NCBI GenBank assembly: GCA_027311065.1
Contig: DAICZP010000073.1
Location: 29,133-93,132, forward strand
Length of the DNA stretch: 64,000 nt
Reading direction: 5' to 3'
Origin: Thiomonas sp.
GTDB lineage: Bacteria > Pseudomonadota > Gammaproteobacteria > Burkholderiales > Burkholderiaceae_C
The position numbers were made by a program, and so were the translations under genes. Under the pieces are notes generated by a model that did no database searches, was not told the origin of the DNA, and saw only the letters and a list, made by a program, of their open reading frames with translations. Shown here piece after piece: positions 8,576 through 17,761 of this stretch (positions within the stretch are counted from its first letter, which is position 1; each line of letters starts with the position of its first letter).

Positions 8576-9817
8576 ATGTCCACGCTCACCGACGCCCAAG
8601 CGCGCGCGGCCCAGCCCAAAGCCGGCAAACTCACCCGCCTGTTTGCCGGCGGCGGCCTCTATCTCGAAATCACCAAGACTGGCAGCAAAGGCTGGCGCTT
8701 CAAGTACCGCTACGGCGGCGTCGAGAAGCGCCTCTCGTTCGGCGCCTATCCCCTGGTCAGCCTAAAAGAAGCGCGCCAAGCGCGCGACGACGCCAAGCGC
8801 CTGCTCATCCAGGGCGTCGACCCCAGCGCCGTGCGTCAGGCCAACAAGGCCCAAGCGCAGATCGACGCCACCAAGAGTTTCGAGCACGTCGCCACCGAGT
8901 GGTTCGAGCGCCAGCGCCGCATCTGGGTGGACAGCCACACCCGCGATGTCAAGCGTCGGCTGGAGGCTGACCTCTACCCCGACCTCGGGCCTCTGGCGAT
9001 TGACCGCATCACCTCGGTGCAGGTGCTCGAGACCCTGCGTAAGATCGAAGCGAGGGGCGCTTTTGATCTGGCACACCGTGTCAAACAGGTCGCCAGTCAG
9101 GTCTTCAACTACGGCATCGCCTCTGGACGCTGCACCGTCGATCCCTGTGTCGGCCTGAAAAAAGCGCTCACTCCCCATGCGGCCAAGCACCAGCCCGCGA
9201 TCCGGCCCGACGAATTTCCCCAACTCCTGCACGCCATCGACCAGTACGTAGCGCAGGGCGGTGAACCCCAGACCCAGCGCGCCCTGCGGTTCCTGGCCCT
9301 GACCTTCGTGCGCACCAAGGAACTCACCGAGTCCACCTGGGACGAGATCGATTTCGACAAGGCCCAATGGTTGATCCTGGCTCCGCGCATGAAGATGAAG
9401 CGCGACTTCATCGTGCCCCTGTCCACCCAGGCTCTGGCCATCCTGCGGCAACAACAAGCCGCCTGCCGCAACAGCGTCTATGTCTGGCCGGGCCGGAACT
9501 CGCGCACCACCATGAGCAACAACACCCTGCTGTTCGCCCTGTACCGCATGGGCTACCGCAGCAAGATGACCGGGCACGGCTTCCGCACCGTGGCCTCTAC
9601 CATCCTTAACGAGCAGGGCTGGCGCCATGACGTGATCGAACGCCAGCTTGCCCACGAAGAGGAAAACAAGGTGCGCGCCGCCTACAACCGCGCCGAGTAC
9701 CTGCCCGAGCGCATCAAGATGATGCAGTATTGGGCGGATCACATCGATACGTTGCGGGCCGGTCGGCAAGAACCAGAGACACCGACTGGATCGAAACAGG
9801 CGCAGGCTGTAAACTAA
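8576..9817 (+). CDS. P4-type tyrosine integrase
   Basis: MSTLTDAQARAAQPKAGKLTRLFAGGGLYLEITKTGSKGWRFKYRY...; TFVRTKELTESTWDEIDFD; HGFRTVASTILNEQG. Confidence 0.93.
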   Translation: MSTLTDAQARAAQPKAGKLTRLFAGGGLYLEITKTGSKGWRFKYRYGGVEKRLSFGAYPLVSLKEARQARDDAKRLLIQGVDPSAVRQANKAQAQIDATKSFEHVATEWFERQRRIWVDSHTRDVKRRLEADLYPDLGPLAIDRITSVQVLETLRKIEARGAFDLAHRVKQVASQVFNYGIASGRCTVDPCVGLKKALTPHAAKHQPAIRPDEFPQLLHAIDQYVAQGGEPQTQRALRFLALTFVRTKELTESTWDEIDFDKAQWLILAPRMKMKRDFIVPLSTQALAILRQQQAACRNSVYVWPGRNSRTTMSNNTLLFALYRMGYRSKMTGHGFRTVASTILNEQGWRHDVIERQLAHEEENKVRAAYNRAEYLPERIKMMQYWADHIDTLRAGRQEPETPTGSKQAQAVN

Positions 9818-9827
9818 GGCTTAACAC

Positions 9828-10106
9828 ATGATCCGCTCGTTCCGCCACAAAGGCTTGGAAGCCTTCTTCAAGACCGGCAAGCACAAAGGCATCCAGGCCA
9901 TTCATGCCGAACGTCTGCGCGAATTGCTCACCGCGTTGAATGTCGCTGTCGGCCCGCAGGATCTGGCTCGGCCGAGTTGGCGGCTGCACACGCTCTCGGG
10001 CAAGCTCCAGGGCTTTCAAGCGCTGACGGTGCAAGCCAACTGGCGCGTGGTGTTTCGTTTCACCGGCACCGATGTGGAACTGGTGGACTATGTGGATTAC
10101 CACTGA
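9828..10106 (+). CDS. higB: HigB-type toxin
   Basis: MIRSFRHKGLEAFFKTGKHKGIQAIHAERLRELLTALN...NWRVVFRFTGTDVELVDYVDYH. Confidence 0.88.
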   Translation: MIRSFRHKGLEAFFKTGKHKGIQAIHAERLRELLTALNVAVGPQDLARPSWRLHTLSGKLQGFQALTVQANWRVVFRFTGTDVELVDYVDYH

Positions 10107-10110
10107 AACG

Positions 10111-10407
10111 ATGGAGAACATGATGGACATGCACGACCCCGCACACCCTGGAGAAATCCTGGCCGGATGGCTGAGGGATCTTGAACTGAACGTGACTGTT
10201 GCGGCAGGCCACCTGGGGATGTCCCGCGTCATGCTCTCACGCATCCTGCATGGGCACGCGGCGATCACGGCTGATATGGATGTCAAGCTGTCCCAGGCTC
10301 TGGGCACCTCGCCTGGCTATTGGTTGCGTCTGCAGACCCAGCGCGATCTGTGGGAGGCCCAGCAACGGGCCAAGGATCGGCCGGCCTTGCAAAGACTCAC
10401 AGCGTGA
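10111..10407 (+). CDS. higA: HigA-type antitoxin
   Basis: DPAHPGEILAGWLRDLELNVTVAAGHLGMSRVMLSRILHGHAAITADMDVKLSQALG. Confidence 0.88.
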   Translation: MENMMDMHDPAHPGEILAGWLRDLELNVTVAAGHLGMSRVMLSRILHGHAAITADMDVKLSQALGTSPGYWLRLQTQRDLWEAQQRAKDRPALQRLTA

Positions 10408-10481
10408 ACACCAATCCGCAACAAGCCACCCAGAATGACGGAAAACTGATGTTATGATCAGTACCACATAAAAACACAGCC

Positions 10482-10802
10482 ATGCTGCAAGCCCTGCGCC
10501 ACATTGACAACCAACTGCGACCCGCCTTGCGCGCGTGGCCGATGCTGGTGGCCGCCTTGATCATGCTGTGGTCCCTGACCGGCCACCCGCCGCAAGCCGC
10601 TGGCGGCTGGATGGCGGTGATCCATGTGGTCTACGTCCTCGGCATCGTCTGGCTGCTGACCATGGCCACCACCATCGCCATGGAAGCCTTGGGTTCACGA
10701 CCTGGGGGGTTGACTCCAGCGCCCGGTTTGCCCGACATCACCCCACCTAGCCGCAAGCCGGCACCCGACACCCCGCCTCCTCGCCACACCGCTCGCGATT
10801 GA
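10482..10802 (+). CDS. Small membrane protein, unknown function
   Basis: 106 aa with two hydrophobic segments. Confidence 0.45.
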   Translation: MLQALRHIDNQLRPALRAWPMLVAALIMLWSLTGHPPQAAGGWMAVIHVVYVLGIVWLLTMATTIAMEALGSRPGGLTPAPGLPDITPPSRKPAPDTPPPRHTARD

Positions 10803-10915
10803 CACTGCGCCTGGATCAATCCAGGCATCAATCAACGCGGGCGGTCGTGCGCAAACCACTTCGTTGATCTGCACGTCCGTCCCATCCCTGGCGCAAGCCG
10901 GGGCGGAGTGTGACT

Positions 10916-11203
10916 ATGGCAGTCAATAAGAAGTCTGATTTTGATCGCCTTTTGGCGATGGGGGTGGCGTTTTTGCTCACCGACCGGGACATTGCCTACA
11001 TGCTGGGCTACAAGCCTGGCACGATCCGGCAAAAGCGCTATCGAAACCCCGCCAGCCTGCCCCCATCCTATCTGCTGGGCAAGTTCCACCGTTACGTCCC
11101 CGATGAGGTGTGCCAATGGCTGATCGACAAGCTTGGCATGACGCTCGAGCAGGCTAGGCGTCTCGTGCCGGTTCGACAACATAGGCATGACGGGGACAGG
11201 TGA
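10916..11203 (+). CDS. Small HTH/AlpA-like DNA-binding protein
   Basis: DRDIAYMLGYKPGTIRQKRYRNPASLPPSYLLGKFHRYVPDEVCQWL. Confidence 0.5.
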   Translation: MAVNKKSDFDRLLAMGVAFLLTDRDIAYMLGYKPGTIRQKRYRNPASLPPSYLLGKFHRYVPDEVCQWLIDKLGMTLEQARRLVPVRQHRHDGDR

Positions 11204-11507
11204 AATAGGCGTGGATGCGGGAGGGTCAATGCCAGTCCTCTTGCATCCAAAGGTTATGAATGGGAACTATTTTACCGGCCTATTCAAGGATCAAGCCGCG
11301 TAGCGAGCCCGGCGGTCCTTCGGTGATCAAGCGCGAGCGACGCCTCCTCGGCCAGGGACCGGTCAGGCTGATCGTTCCGTATGGCAGGTCTTTGGCCATA
11401 AGCAGTCAAGGCGCCGCCAAACGTTCGGGCGTAACCCAGCTCGCGCAAGCAAGCATGGCTCAGCGTTGATATTGGTATGGGCTTTGTCGTCGTGTGAGTC
11501 GGCGTAC

Positions 11508-12467
11508 TCAGAGGGGCGTCGCCACGGCGGGGACACGTTTCTTAGGCGTCCACTGGATGATCACGATCCCGCTCAGCAGGACGACGGCGCCGAGCACCCC
11601 AACCCACGTCATGCGCTCATGCAGCAGGATGACAGCAAGCACGGTAGCTACCAGCGGCTCAAGCAGACTCGCGATCGCACCGCCGATGGCACCTGTGCCC
11701 TTGAGCCCGCTAAGGAACAAGGTCTGGGCAATCGCCGTCGGCACTGCTGCCACATACAAAAGCAATGCCCAACCGCTAGGCGAATAGCTCAGTTGCAAGC
11801 CTTCGACCAAGCCATAGGGGAGCAACGCAAGCGCGCCGATGGCGAAGCCGATTCCTCCGGCGTGCATGGGCCCGCAGACTCCGCTCGAGGCGCGCGCTGC
11901 AAGCACGTAGAACGCCTGGCAGACCGCGCATACAACGGCAATTGCCACGCCAATCCAGAAGCCATCGATGTTCTGGTTGACCTCGGTGGGCAAGCCCACC
12001 AGCAACACCGTCCCCACGATGGCCGTCACCAACGCGACCAGGGTCCGCGGTTGCAGGCGCTCACCCAGCCACACCACCGAGATCAGCGCCACGAAGATCG
12101 GGGCAAGGCAGATGCTGATCAGTACGGAGATGGCGACACCCACGCGATCGATGGCCAACACATAAGTGAGCTGATAGGAAGCCATCGCGAGTCCAAGCCA
12201 GACCAGCAGGAAGAAGCCGCGCACCGTCAGCGGTGCGAGCCAAATTCCCATACGGATGCGGGCCATGACCAGCAGAAACGGTACGGACAGCGCAAGCCGC
12301 AGAAAACTGATCGAGACCGCGTTGGCGCCACCCGACGTGCCCAGCGTGTGGAACACGATGCCCGTTGTCCCCCACAGCGTGGCGGCGGTGAGCACGGCAG
12401 CCCAGCCATCACGAACAGACTTTCCGCTAGCGGCCTCCGTGTTGGCGGGACGTTGAATTCTGTCCAT
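11508..12467 (-). CDS. EamA/DMT-family transporter
   Basis: 319 aa, ten hydrophobic segments, EamA-like repeats. Confidence 0.88.
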   Translation of the reverse strand: MDRIQRPANTEAASGKSVRDGWAAVLTAATLWGTTGIVFHTLGTSGGANAVSISFLRLALSVPFLLVMARIRMGIWLAPLTVRGFFLLVWLGLAMASYQLTYVLAIDRVGVAISVLISICLAPIFVALISVVWLGERLQPRTLVALVTAIVGTVLLVGLPTEVNQNIDGFWIGVAIAVVCAVCQAFYVLAARASSGVCGPMHAGGIGFAIGALALLPYGLVEGLQLSYSPSGWALLLYVAAVPTAIAQTLFLSGLKGTGAIGGAIASLLEPLVATVLAVILLHERMTWVGVLGAVVLLSGIVIIQWTPKKRVPAVATPL

Positions 12468-12469
12468 GG

Positions 12470-12898
12470 TTATCCCTTGAAAAGTGAAAATCGCTTGGTC
12501 AGTGGTTCGACGTCTTCGCGTGGGCCGAAGAGGACGACCACGACGAAATCCAACTGTTCACCCGCGGCTTCTTGTGTCGCTGCCACCTGGGCGTCGGCGG
12601 ACCGGCCGATCATGGACGTGGTGAACACGTTGTACGCAAGGTTTGCGCTGTCCATTGCTGCCGACACGAGTGTTTGCAACTGGCTATTGTTCTTGGCCTC
12701 GAGGATGATGAACGGTGATTCATCCACTTTGGCCAAGAAGCCGATGGCATGATTGGGATAGTCAAGCAGGCGTCCGACATGCGTGCCGTTGCCTGACATG
12801 CCGAATGCCGCGTGCGCGAGCGCATTGAGAATCACGGGCAGCGGGTGCTTGCGGTTGACTACTGCCACGAACTTCCTGTCGTTGTTTTCATAAGCCAT
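12470..12898 (-). CDS. DUF2000-like protein
   Basis: MAYENNDRKFVAVVNRKHPLPVILNALAHAAFGMSG...AYNVFTTSMIG; stop adjoins exporter start. Confidence 0.6.
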   Translation of the reverse strand: MAYENNDRKFVAVVNRKHPLPVILNALAHAAFGMSGNGTHVGRLLDYPNHAIGFLAKVDESPFIILEAKNNSQLQTLVSAAMDSANLAYNVFTTSMIGRSADAQVAATQEAAGEQLDFVVVVLFGPREDVEPLTKRFSLFKG

Positions 12899-13030
12899 GT
12901 TTGTACGTTTGTGAGGTCCGCCGAGGGGCATTGAAACTGTGTAGATCAGAGCGTTCGCCGAGACCGGAACGCTTCGGCTGCATCCATGTGAAGCGTGTCA
13001 GAGGCCACTTGCCCCTGGTGCACGCGATAT

Positions 13031-14386
13031 TCATCCAAACCGGGCAGGTGCGCGTGACATGCTGAGTACGACGTGACGAACCATATTGCCAATTCCCCAA
13101 ATCTCCCGGCCCTCCATGTCGGCTGAGTTCCCACTGTCGATCGCACGCTGTCGTTCGTAGATTGCGCGTGGCCAACTGCTTGCGCTGTGTCCAACCGCCG
13201 CCACCAGGTGGTGCCAGTCGTGCGCCGGTAGGTCTCCCACCAGGATGGCGATACGCGTTGGAACATGGACGAGCAGTGTGCGGACCCACCATGCAAGCCA
13301 GGTACGCGCCGACGCTGGAGAACCGTCCGTGCCAGGAACCCGCTCGCCGCTGAAGCGACCATGGCACCGCTGCGCGTATGCGTGTACGTTAGTGTTGGGA
13401 GCCTCGCCGACCAGCCAGGCGTGCTCTGTCGCAAACTGCAACAGAGCACACATCTGGTAAAGGATGGTCAGCGGCAACCAGAGCGCCAAGCATGCGGCAA
13501 CCACGCCATACTGCCAAGGAACAACGACGAAGATCAGCACCATCCAGGCAATGGCAATGGAACGGTCGACGATCGGGCGTCGCAGATTCGACAGCAGGCG
13601 CGCCTTCAAGAACCAAAGGTGATAGCGCGGCGAGACGAGCGCGGTGAACAGCGCTCGGTTCAGCTCGTTGAGCGGCTTGCCCGGACGCACGCCGAGCGCA
13701 TACAGGTGAGCGGCGTCCGCATCATTCAGCGTTGTGAAAATGGTGCGTCGGTGGTGGTCTAGGTGGTCCTTCTCATACTCCACCTCGTTCTGTGACAGCG
13801 CGAAAATCGTCAGACCGCGAGCGGCATAGGCATTGGCATGGCGGCGTTTCTTGAACAGTGTGCCGTGGATCGCGTGATGTCCGTAGACGACCTGCACCTT
13901 CCTCAGCACCCCGGTCAGGTAGAGCGCGAACACTGGCGTGAGTGCGTAGCCGATTAGCAAGAGCGACGCCTTTTCTGCTGCGAGCAAGCTCAGGTTCAGC
14001 GTGCAGACCAGCAGCGCGATGGTCAGGTCCAGCCCCATGGTCAGCGTAGCCGGCAAGCGCACAAGCGGTTGTTCGTGGGGCAACGGCTTGCCTGTCAGTA
14101 GCGTCCAGAAAGGTTGGGTCCAGGCCGGAAAACGCAGATAGGACTCTCTGACGGACAGACGCCGGTTCCCGGAGGCGGACAGCAAAGGGTGAACTATGTG
14201 CGAACCTCGGTGCGTACGGTGGCGCGACTGGCTGCGACGGCGGGCATCGCGTTGCGTGCCGGATGGGAGTGCGTTGCGCGGAACGCAGCCGGACTTATCA
14301 GCGTTAGGTCGCGCAGATAAGCGCGTCGCGGCGGACGCGCCTTGGCGCTGCGGCACGACGCCTACTGGTACAACTCGTCCGGACAT
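13031..14386 (-). CDS. Fatty-acid-desaturase-like membrane protein (start uncertain)
   Basis: Histidine boxes GHHAIHG, KDHLDHHR, HDWHHL with hydrophobic segments between; upstream 68 aa of the ORF overlap the PhyH gene. Confidence 0.7.
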   Translation of the reverse strand: MSGRVVPVGVVPQRQGASAATRLSARPNADKSGCVPRNALPSGTQRDARRRSQSRHRTHRGSHIVHPLLSASGNRRLSVRESYLRFPAWTQPFWTLLTGKPLPHEQPLVRLPATLTMGLDLTIALLVCTLNLSLLAAEKASLLLIGYALTPVFALYLTGVLRKVQVVYGHHAIHGTLFKKRRHANAYAARGLTIFALSQNEVEYEKDHLDHHRRTIFTTLNDADAAHLYALGVRPGKPLNELNRALFTALVSPRYHLWFLKARLLSNLRRPIVDRSIAIAWMVLIFVVVPWQYGVVAACLALWLPLTILYQMCALLQFATEHAWLVGEAPNTNVHAYAQRCHGRFSGERVPGTDGSPASARTWLAWWVRTLLVHVPTRIAILVGDLPAHDWHHLVAAVGHSASSWPRAIYERQRAIDSGNSADMEGREIWGIGNMVRHVVLSMSRAPARFG

Positions 14387-15174
14387 GGTGTCAGCGGCTC
14401 GAAACTGCGTGCGCACAAGAACTCCGGTCGTGGCGCCCGGGTAGGCTTTGGGAGGTTCTTGACGCTGTTGTAGGAGATGAAAGCCACGCGCCGCTCGAAC
14501 GGCGAAATGTTGACACCCGACGCGTGAAACAGGTTGGCGTGGAAGACGATGCTGTCGCCGGCCCTGCCCTTTGGCGCATCCATTCCGCATTGGCGCACGA
14601 GCGTGCGCAGGACGTCGCGGTCGACCGTATAGCGCAGCTTGGCGGTGGTATTGCTAAGCCAGTCGCTCTTCAGGTCGTAGTCCACAATGGTGTGCTTGAA
14701 GCTGTCCAGGAAGCCTGCACCGTGCGAGCCGGGAATGACCGTCAGCGGTCCGTTGAACTCGGTAACGTCGTCTAGGAACACGGCGATCGTCAGAAACTCC
14801 GGCTCCGGCAGTTCGTCCTCAAGGTGGTAGAAGGTCATGTCCTGGTGCCACTCCCAGACGTCGCCCACGAAAGCGGCTTTGATGTTGAGCTTGAACTGGT
14901 GGACATAGACATCCTGTCCTAGGATCTGCTTGGCTGCATCGAGCAGCACTGGATGGCGGCACAGGCTGGCAATGGCCTCGTTGCGCAGGTGGGTGCCGTG
15001 TAGCCCACGCACCGTGACGCCATCCTGCTCGGTCACGCGCCCAGGGTCGTGGATGTCGAGCGCGCAGGCTTCGGCCGCTTCGCGCAGAATTTTCAGGGCA
15101 GGCTCGCTGACCACGTTCCGCAGGACGCAGTACCCCTTCTCCTGGTACTGCTGCTTCAATTCTTCGTTCAACAT
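14362..15174 (-). CDS. PhyH-type Fe(II)/2-oxoglutarate dioxygenase
   Basis: WEWHQDMTFYH (HxD) and distal NLFHASGVNISPFERR; PhyH N-terminus YQEKGYCVLRNVVSEPAL. Confidence 0.85.
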   Translation of the reverse strand: MLNEELKQQYQEKGYCVLRNVVSEPALKILREAAEACALDIHDPGRVTEQDGVTVRGLHGTHLRNEAIASLCRHPVLLDAAKQILGQDVYVHQFKLNIKAAFVGDVWEWHQDMTFYHLEDELPEPEFLTIAVFLDDVTEFNGPLTVIPGSHGAGFLDSFKHTIVDYDLKSDWLSNTTAKLRYTVDRDVLRTLVRQCGMDAPKGRAGDSIVFHANLFHASGVNISPFERRVAFISYNSVKNLPKPTRAPRPEFLCARSFEPLTPCPDELYQ

Positions 15175-15223
15175 GTAGATGCTCCGATACGCTTGTAAGT
15201 TGCGTCAGGCGCGCAGGCGCCGC

Positions 15224-16096
15224 TCAGGCCGTCGCGGCGTCGGCCAGCACAGCTTTCGTCGCAGTCGGCAAGTAGTCGGCGAATTCGTTGAGCGCGGTGT
15301 TCCAGTTCTCGGCGTATTGCCGCGTCAGGCGCAGCATTTGGATCTGTTTGTCCTCGGTATCGGCGATGACCGTAGTGTCCGTGTCGTCGTCGCTAACAGC
15401 CTTGTGGTGCTCGACCTCGGCATGAATGTGTGAGTCCATCCACAGAAACTGCTCCGGGCGCGTGAAGACATGGTTGCCGTCCGCCACAGCCTTGGAGAAC
15501 ACTCGCTTGAAGGCTACAGTGATGTCCAGCGCAATTGCCTCCACCACGCGCAGCTGTACCGCGGCGCCTAGCGGCTCGTGAATCAGCTCGCGCATGTTGG
15601 CGATCAGATGCTTCGCGCCAGCGCCCAACATGTCGGTCGTGTCGTTGGCGGGCACGCCCACCGCACTCTTGAGAGGGTCGACGATGGCACTTTCCCACCA
15701 GGCATAGTGCATGCCGTCCGGGCCTACGGGCGCTACTTCGCGAAAGACCGGCAACAGGTTCGAAAGATCATCGCCAATGACGTGGAAAATGGTCTGGATT
15801 GCCTTGAGCTGGTTCCGATTGGGCTGAGCCTGCGCATCCGCATCAGCGGCCATCACGCCGAGCCCGGCGATGGAGGTGAACATAAAGGCCTTGGTCATCT
15901 CGCGCCAGCCGTAGGCAATGTGCAGAGCAGGGAGAGCCTCGATTGATTTGACCGACCTTGCCAGCACGAAGAACCGATTGGTCTCGCGCGTGAGTTGCGC
16001 GGACTCGAGACAGTCGGCAATCTGCGCGTCAAAGCGAGCCTGGGCGTTGTGGCGGGCTTGCGTGGCGGTTTCGGCGCCATGACTCTGTGCATTCAT
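15224..16096 (-). CDS. Heme-oxygenase-like fold protein, possible diiron oxidase (DUF6202-like)
   Basis: All-alpha sequence with [16 protein letters not shown]-terminal motif, preceded by [11 protein letters not shown] helix; start chosen at MNAQSHG. Confidence 0.55.
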   Translation of the reverse strand: MNAQSHGAETATQARHNAQARFDAQIADCLESAQLTRETNRFFVLARSVKSIEALPALHIAYGWREMTKAFMFTSIAGLGVMAADADAQAQPNRNQLKAIQTIFHVIGDDLSNLLPVFREVAPVGPDGMHYAWWESAIVDPLKSAVGVPANDTTDMLGAGAKHLIANMRELIHEPLGAAVQLRVVEAIALDITVAFKRVFSKAVADGNHVFTRPEQFLWMDSHIHAEVEHHKAVSDDDTDTTVIADTEDKQIQMLRLTRQYAENWNTALNEFADYLPTATKAVLADAATA

Positions 16097-16256
16097 AAGG
16101 TCAACTCCACTCATAGTTAAGAACATGAAAAGTGTGACTGCAGTGCGACAGGGACACACCCAAGCAACGCCACCAAGCTCAGCGCCAGCGCATCTGGATG
16201 GGCTGGCGCGTACCCTGTGGCCGGACAGTTCAGAAGAGTCCTTTGCGCAACCGCGC

Positions 16257-16295
16257 TATAATTGACATAGTAGTCAACGTTGACTTAGTCGTCAA
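16257..16295 (-). promoter_or_regulatory. Divergent promoter/operator with perfect 14-bp palindrome AGTCAACGTTGACT
   Basis: Minus-strand -35 TTGACG (16290-16295), 17-bp spacer, -10 TACTAT (16267-16272); palindrome 16272-16285 lies in the spacer. Confidence 0.6.
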
Positions 16296-16324
16296 ATTAT
16301 TGAGGATTGGAGGGCCCAAATCCG

Positions 16325-16921
16325 ATGGTTATGGTCAGGCAATTCGATGAGGAAGCCGTGCTCGGCAAGGTGCTGGAACTGTTCTGGGCGAAAGGTTGGC
16401 AGGCAACCTCCATGGCCGATTTGGCCGAGGCCACCGATGTTCAGCGCGGCTCCCTGTATCACGCGTACGGCAGCAAGGAGCATCTCTTTCAGCTGGCGTT
16501 CGATCGATATGCGGAGCGGGTTCTTGCCGAGTCTCGGCAGGCGCTGGATGCTCCCTCCGCGCGTCTCGCGCTGGAGCGCTTCTTCGATGTGTCTATCACC
16601 AGCATGACGGCCGATATGCCGCCTCGTGGCTGCTTCACGACCAAGACAGCCGTGGAGAGTGACGTGATCGGGGCGTCCGTGCAGAACCGCGTGCGTGACC
16701 TGCTGGAACAGTTGGAGGCGGTCATCGCCGAGGCGTTATCCCGCGACGCATTGCGGGCATCACTGGCTGTGCCGCCCGACAAAGCCGCTCAGGCCATCAT
16801 TGCGTTTACGCGTGGACTTGCCGTCATGGAGCGCATCTATCACGAACCAATGCGGCTACGCGACTTGGCGGCGCTTCAGATCATGCTTCTTGTTGGGCCT
16901 GAGGGCGGCAACCGACGGTAG
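16325..16921 (+). CDS. TetR/AcrR-family transcriptional regulator
   Basis: MVMVRQFDEEAVLGKVLELFWAKGWQATSMADLAEATDVQRGSLYHAYGSKEHLF; alternate starts possible. Confidence 0.92.
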   Translation: MVMVRQFDEEAVLGKVLELFWAKGWQATSMADLAEATDVQRGSLYHAYGSKEHLFQLAFDRYAERVLAESRQALDAPSARLALERFFDVSITSMTADMPPRGCFTTKTAVESDVIGASVQNRVRDLLEQLEAVIAEALSRDALRASLAVPPDKAAQAIIAFTRGLAVMERIYHEPMRLRDLAALQIMLLVGPEGGNRR

Positions 16922-17213
16922 GTTGGTCTACCCCACTGAGATAATAGAGTTCTTGGCGCGGCTGGCTATGACTCCACTTCGTTCTGCGTGGTACGGCCAG
17001 TAGGGAGGACGTCAGCGTATCGACGTCAGCGATGTGCCGCATTGCTGACGTTCGCACTTACGGTGCTCAATGGCTGCACTGGCCGAGCTTGGGACCTTCG
17101 CGATCAAGCACTGGATGACACCAACGGGTCGAAACAACCCGTTGCCGACTGACGATTTGCGCGGTTCAGCAAACCTTGGGTTTTTCGTTGGAATCAAGCC
17201 GGTGTTTCTGAGA

Positions 17214-17444
17214 TCATTTAAATTGCGAACGCGACCTGCGGCGCAACATTGGTTTTGTGTTCCCCATTTCTTTGTTGAAATGTTCATCGCCGCTTGGTGC
17301 GTCAGGCGCGTTGCGAGAAACCTGACACACGCTTATCCGATGGCGCCTGGTGTCTTCCGCCAGCCAGGCAACGAATGCCGTGAACGCTCCCAGGCAAACC
17401 ACAGCCAGGAGTGCGGTCAAATAAACCCCCGCCATGAAGCTCAT
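17214..17444 (-). CDS. Small single-TM protein, unknown
   Basis: MSFMAGVYLTALLAVVCLGAFTAFVAWLAED; ATGA-type overlap with upstream ORF. Confidence 0.4.
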   Translation of the reverse strand: MSFMAGVYLTALLAVVCLGAFTAFVAWLAEDTRRHRISVCQVSRNAPDAPSGDEHFNKEMGNTKPMLRRRSRSQFK

Positions 17445-17761
17445 GCCTTGCTCCCAGGTTCTTGCTGATAGATCAGCCGTTCAAGGGCGAGTGTGACGTT
17501 TTCCCCGCTGCGGCGCAAGCCTTTGAGCCGCAGATAGGCATCCTCGCTGATGCGAACCAGCTTGACCCCCTGGGGCGCCGGCGGCGGCTCATAGCGCACC
17601 AAGGCCCCCGCCAGGGCCTGGTACTTGGCCCCGTTGCCCGGAAGACCCTTGAGGAATGTTCCGTCACACCGTTGTGTGATCAAGATGGCATCCGGCGCCG
17701 CCGGATCGCCGGTCAGTTTGGCAATGACCTCGATCGTGTCAGATTCAGCCTTCTTCTTCAT
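17441..17761 (-). CDS. Hypothetical protein
   Basis: 106 aa MKKKAESDTIEVIAKL...; overlaps integrase 3' end and next ORF. Confidence 0.5.
   Translation of the reverse strand: MKKKAESDTIEVIAKLTGDPAAPDAILITQRCDGTFLKGLPGNGAKYQALAGALVRYEPPPAPQGVKLVRISEDAYLRLKGLRRSGENVTLALERLIYQQEPGSKA

Noticed and set aside
10810-10825. CCTGGATcaATCCAGG hairpin as a terminator.
   Set aside because: Very short loop and no T-run; insufficient support.
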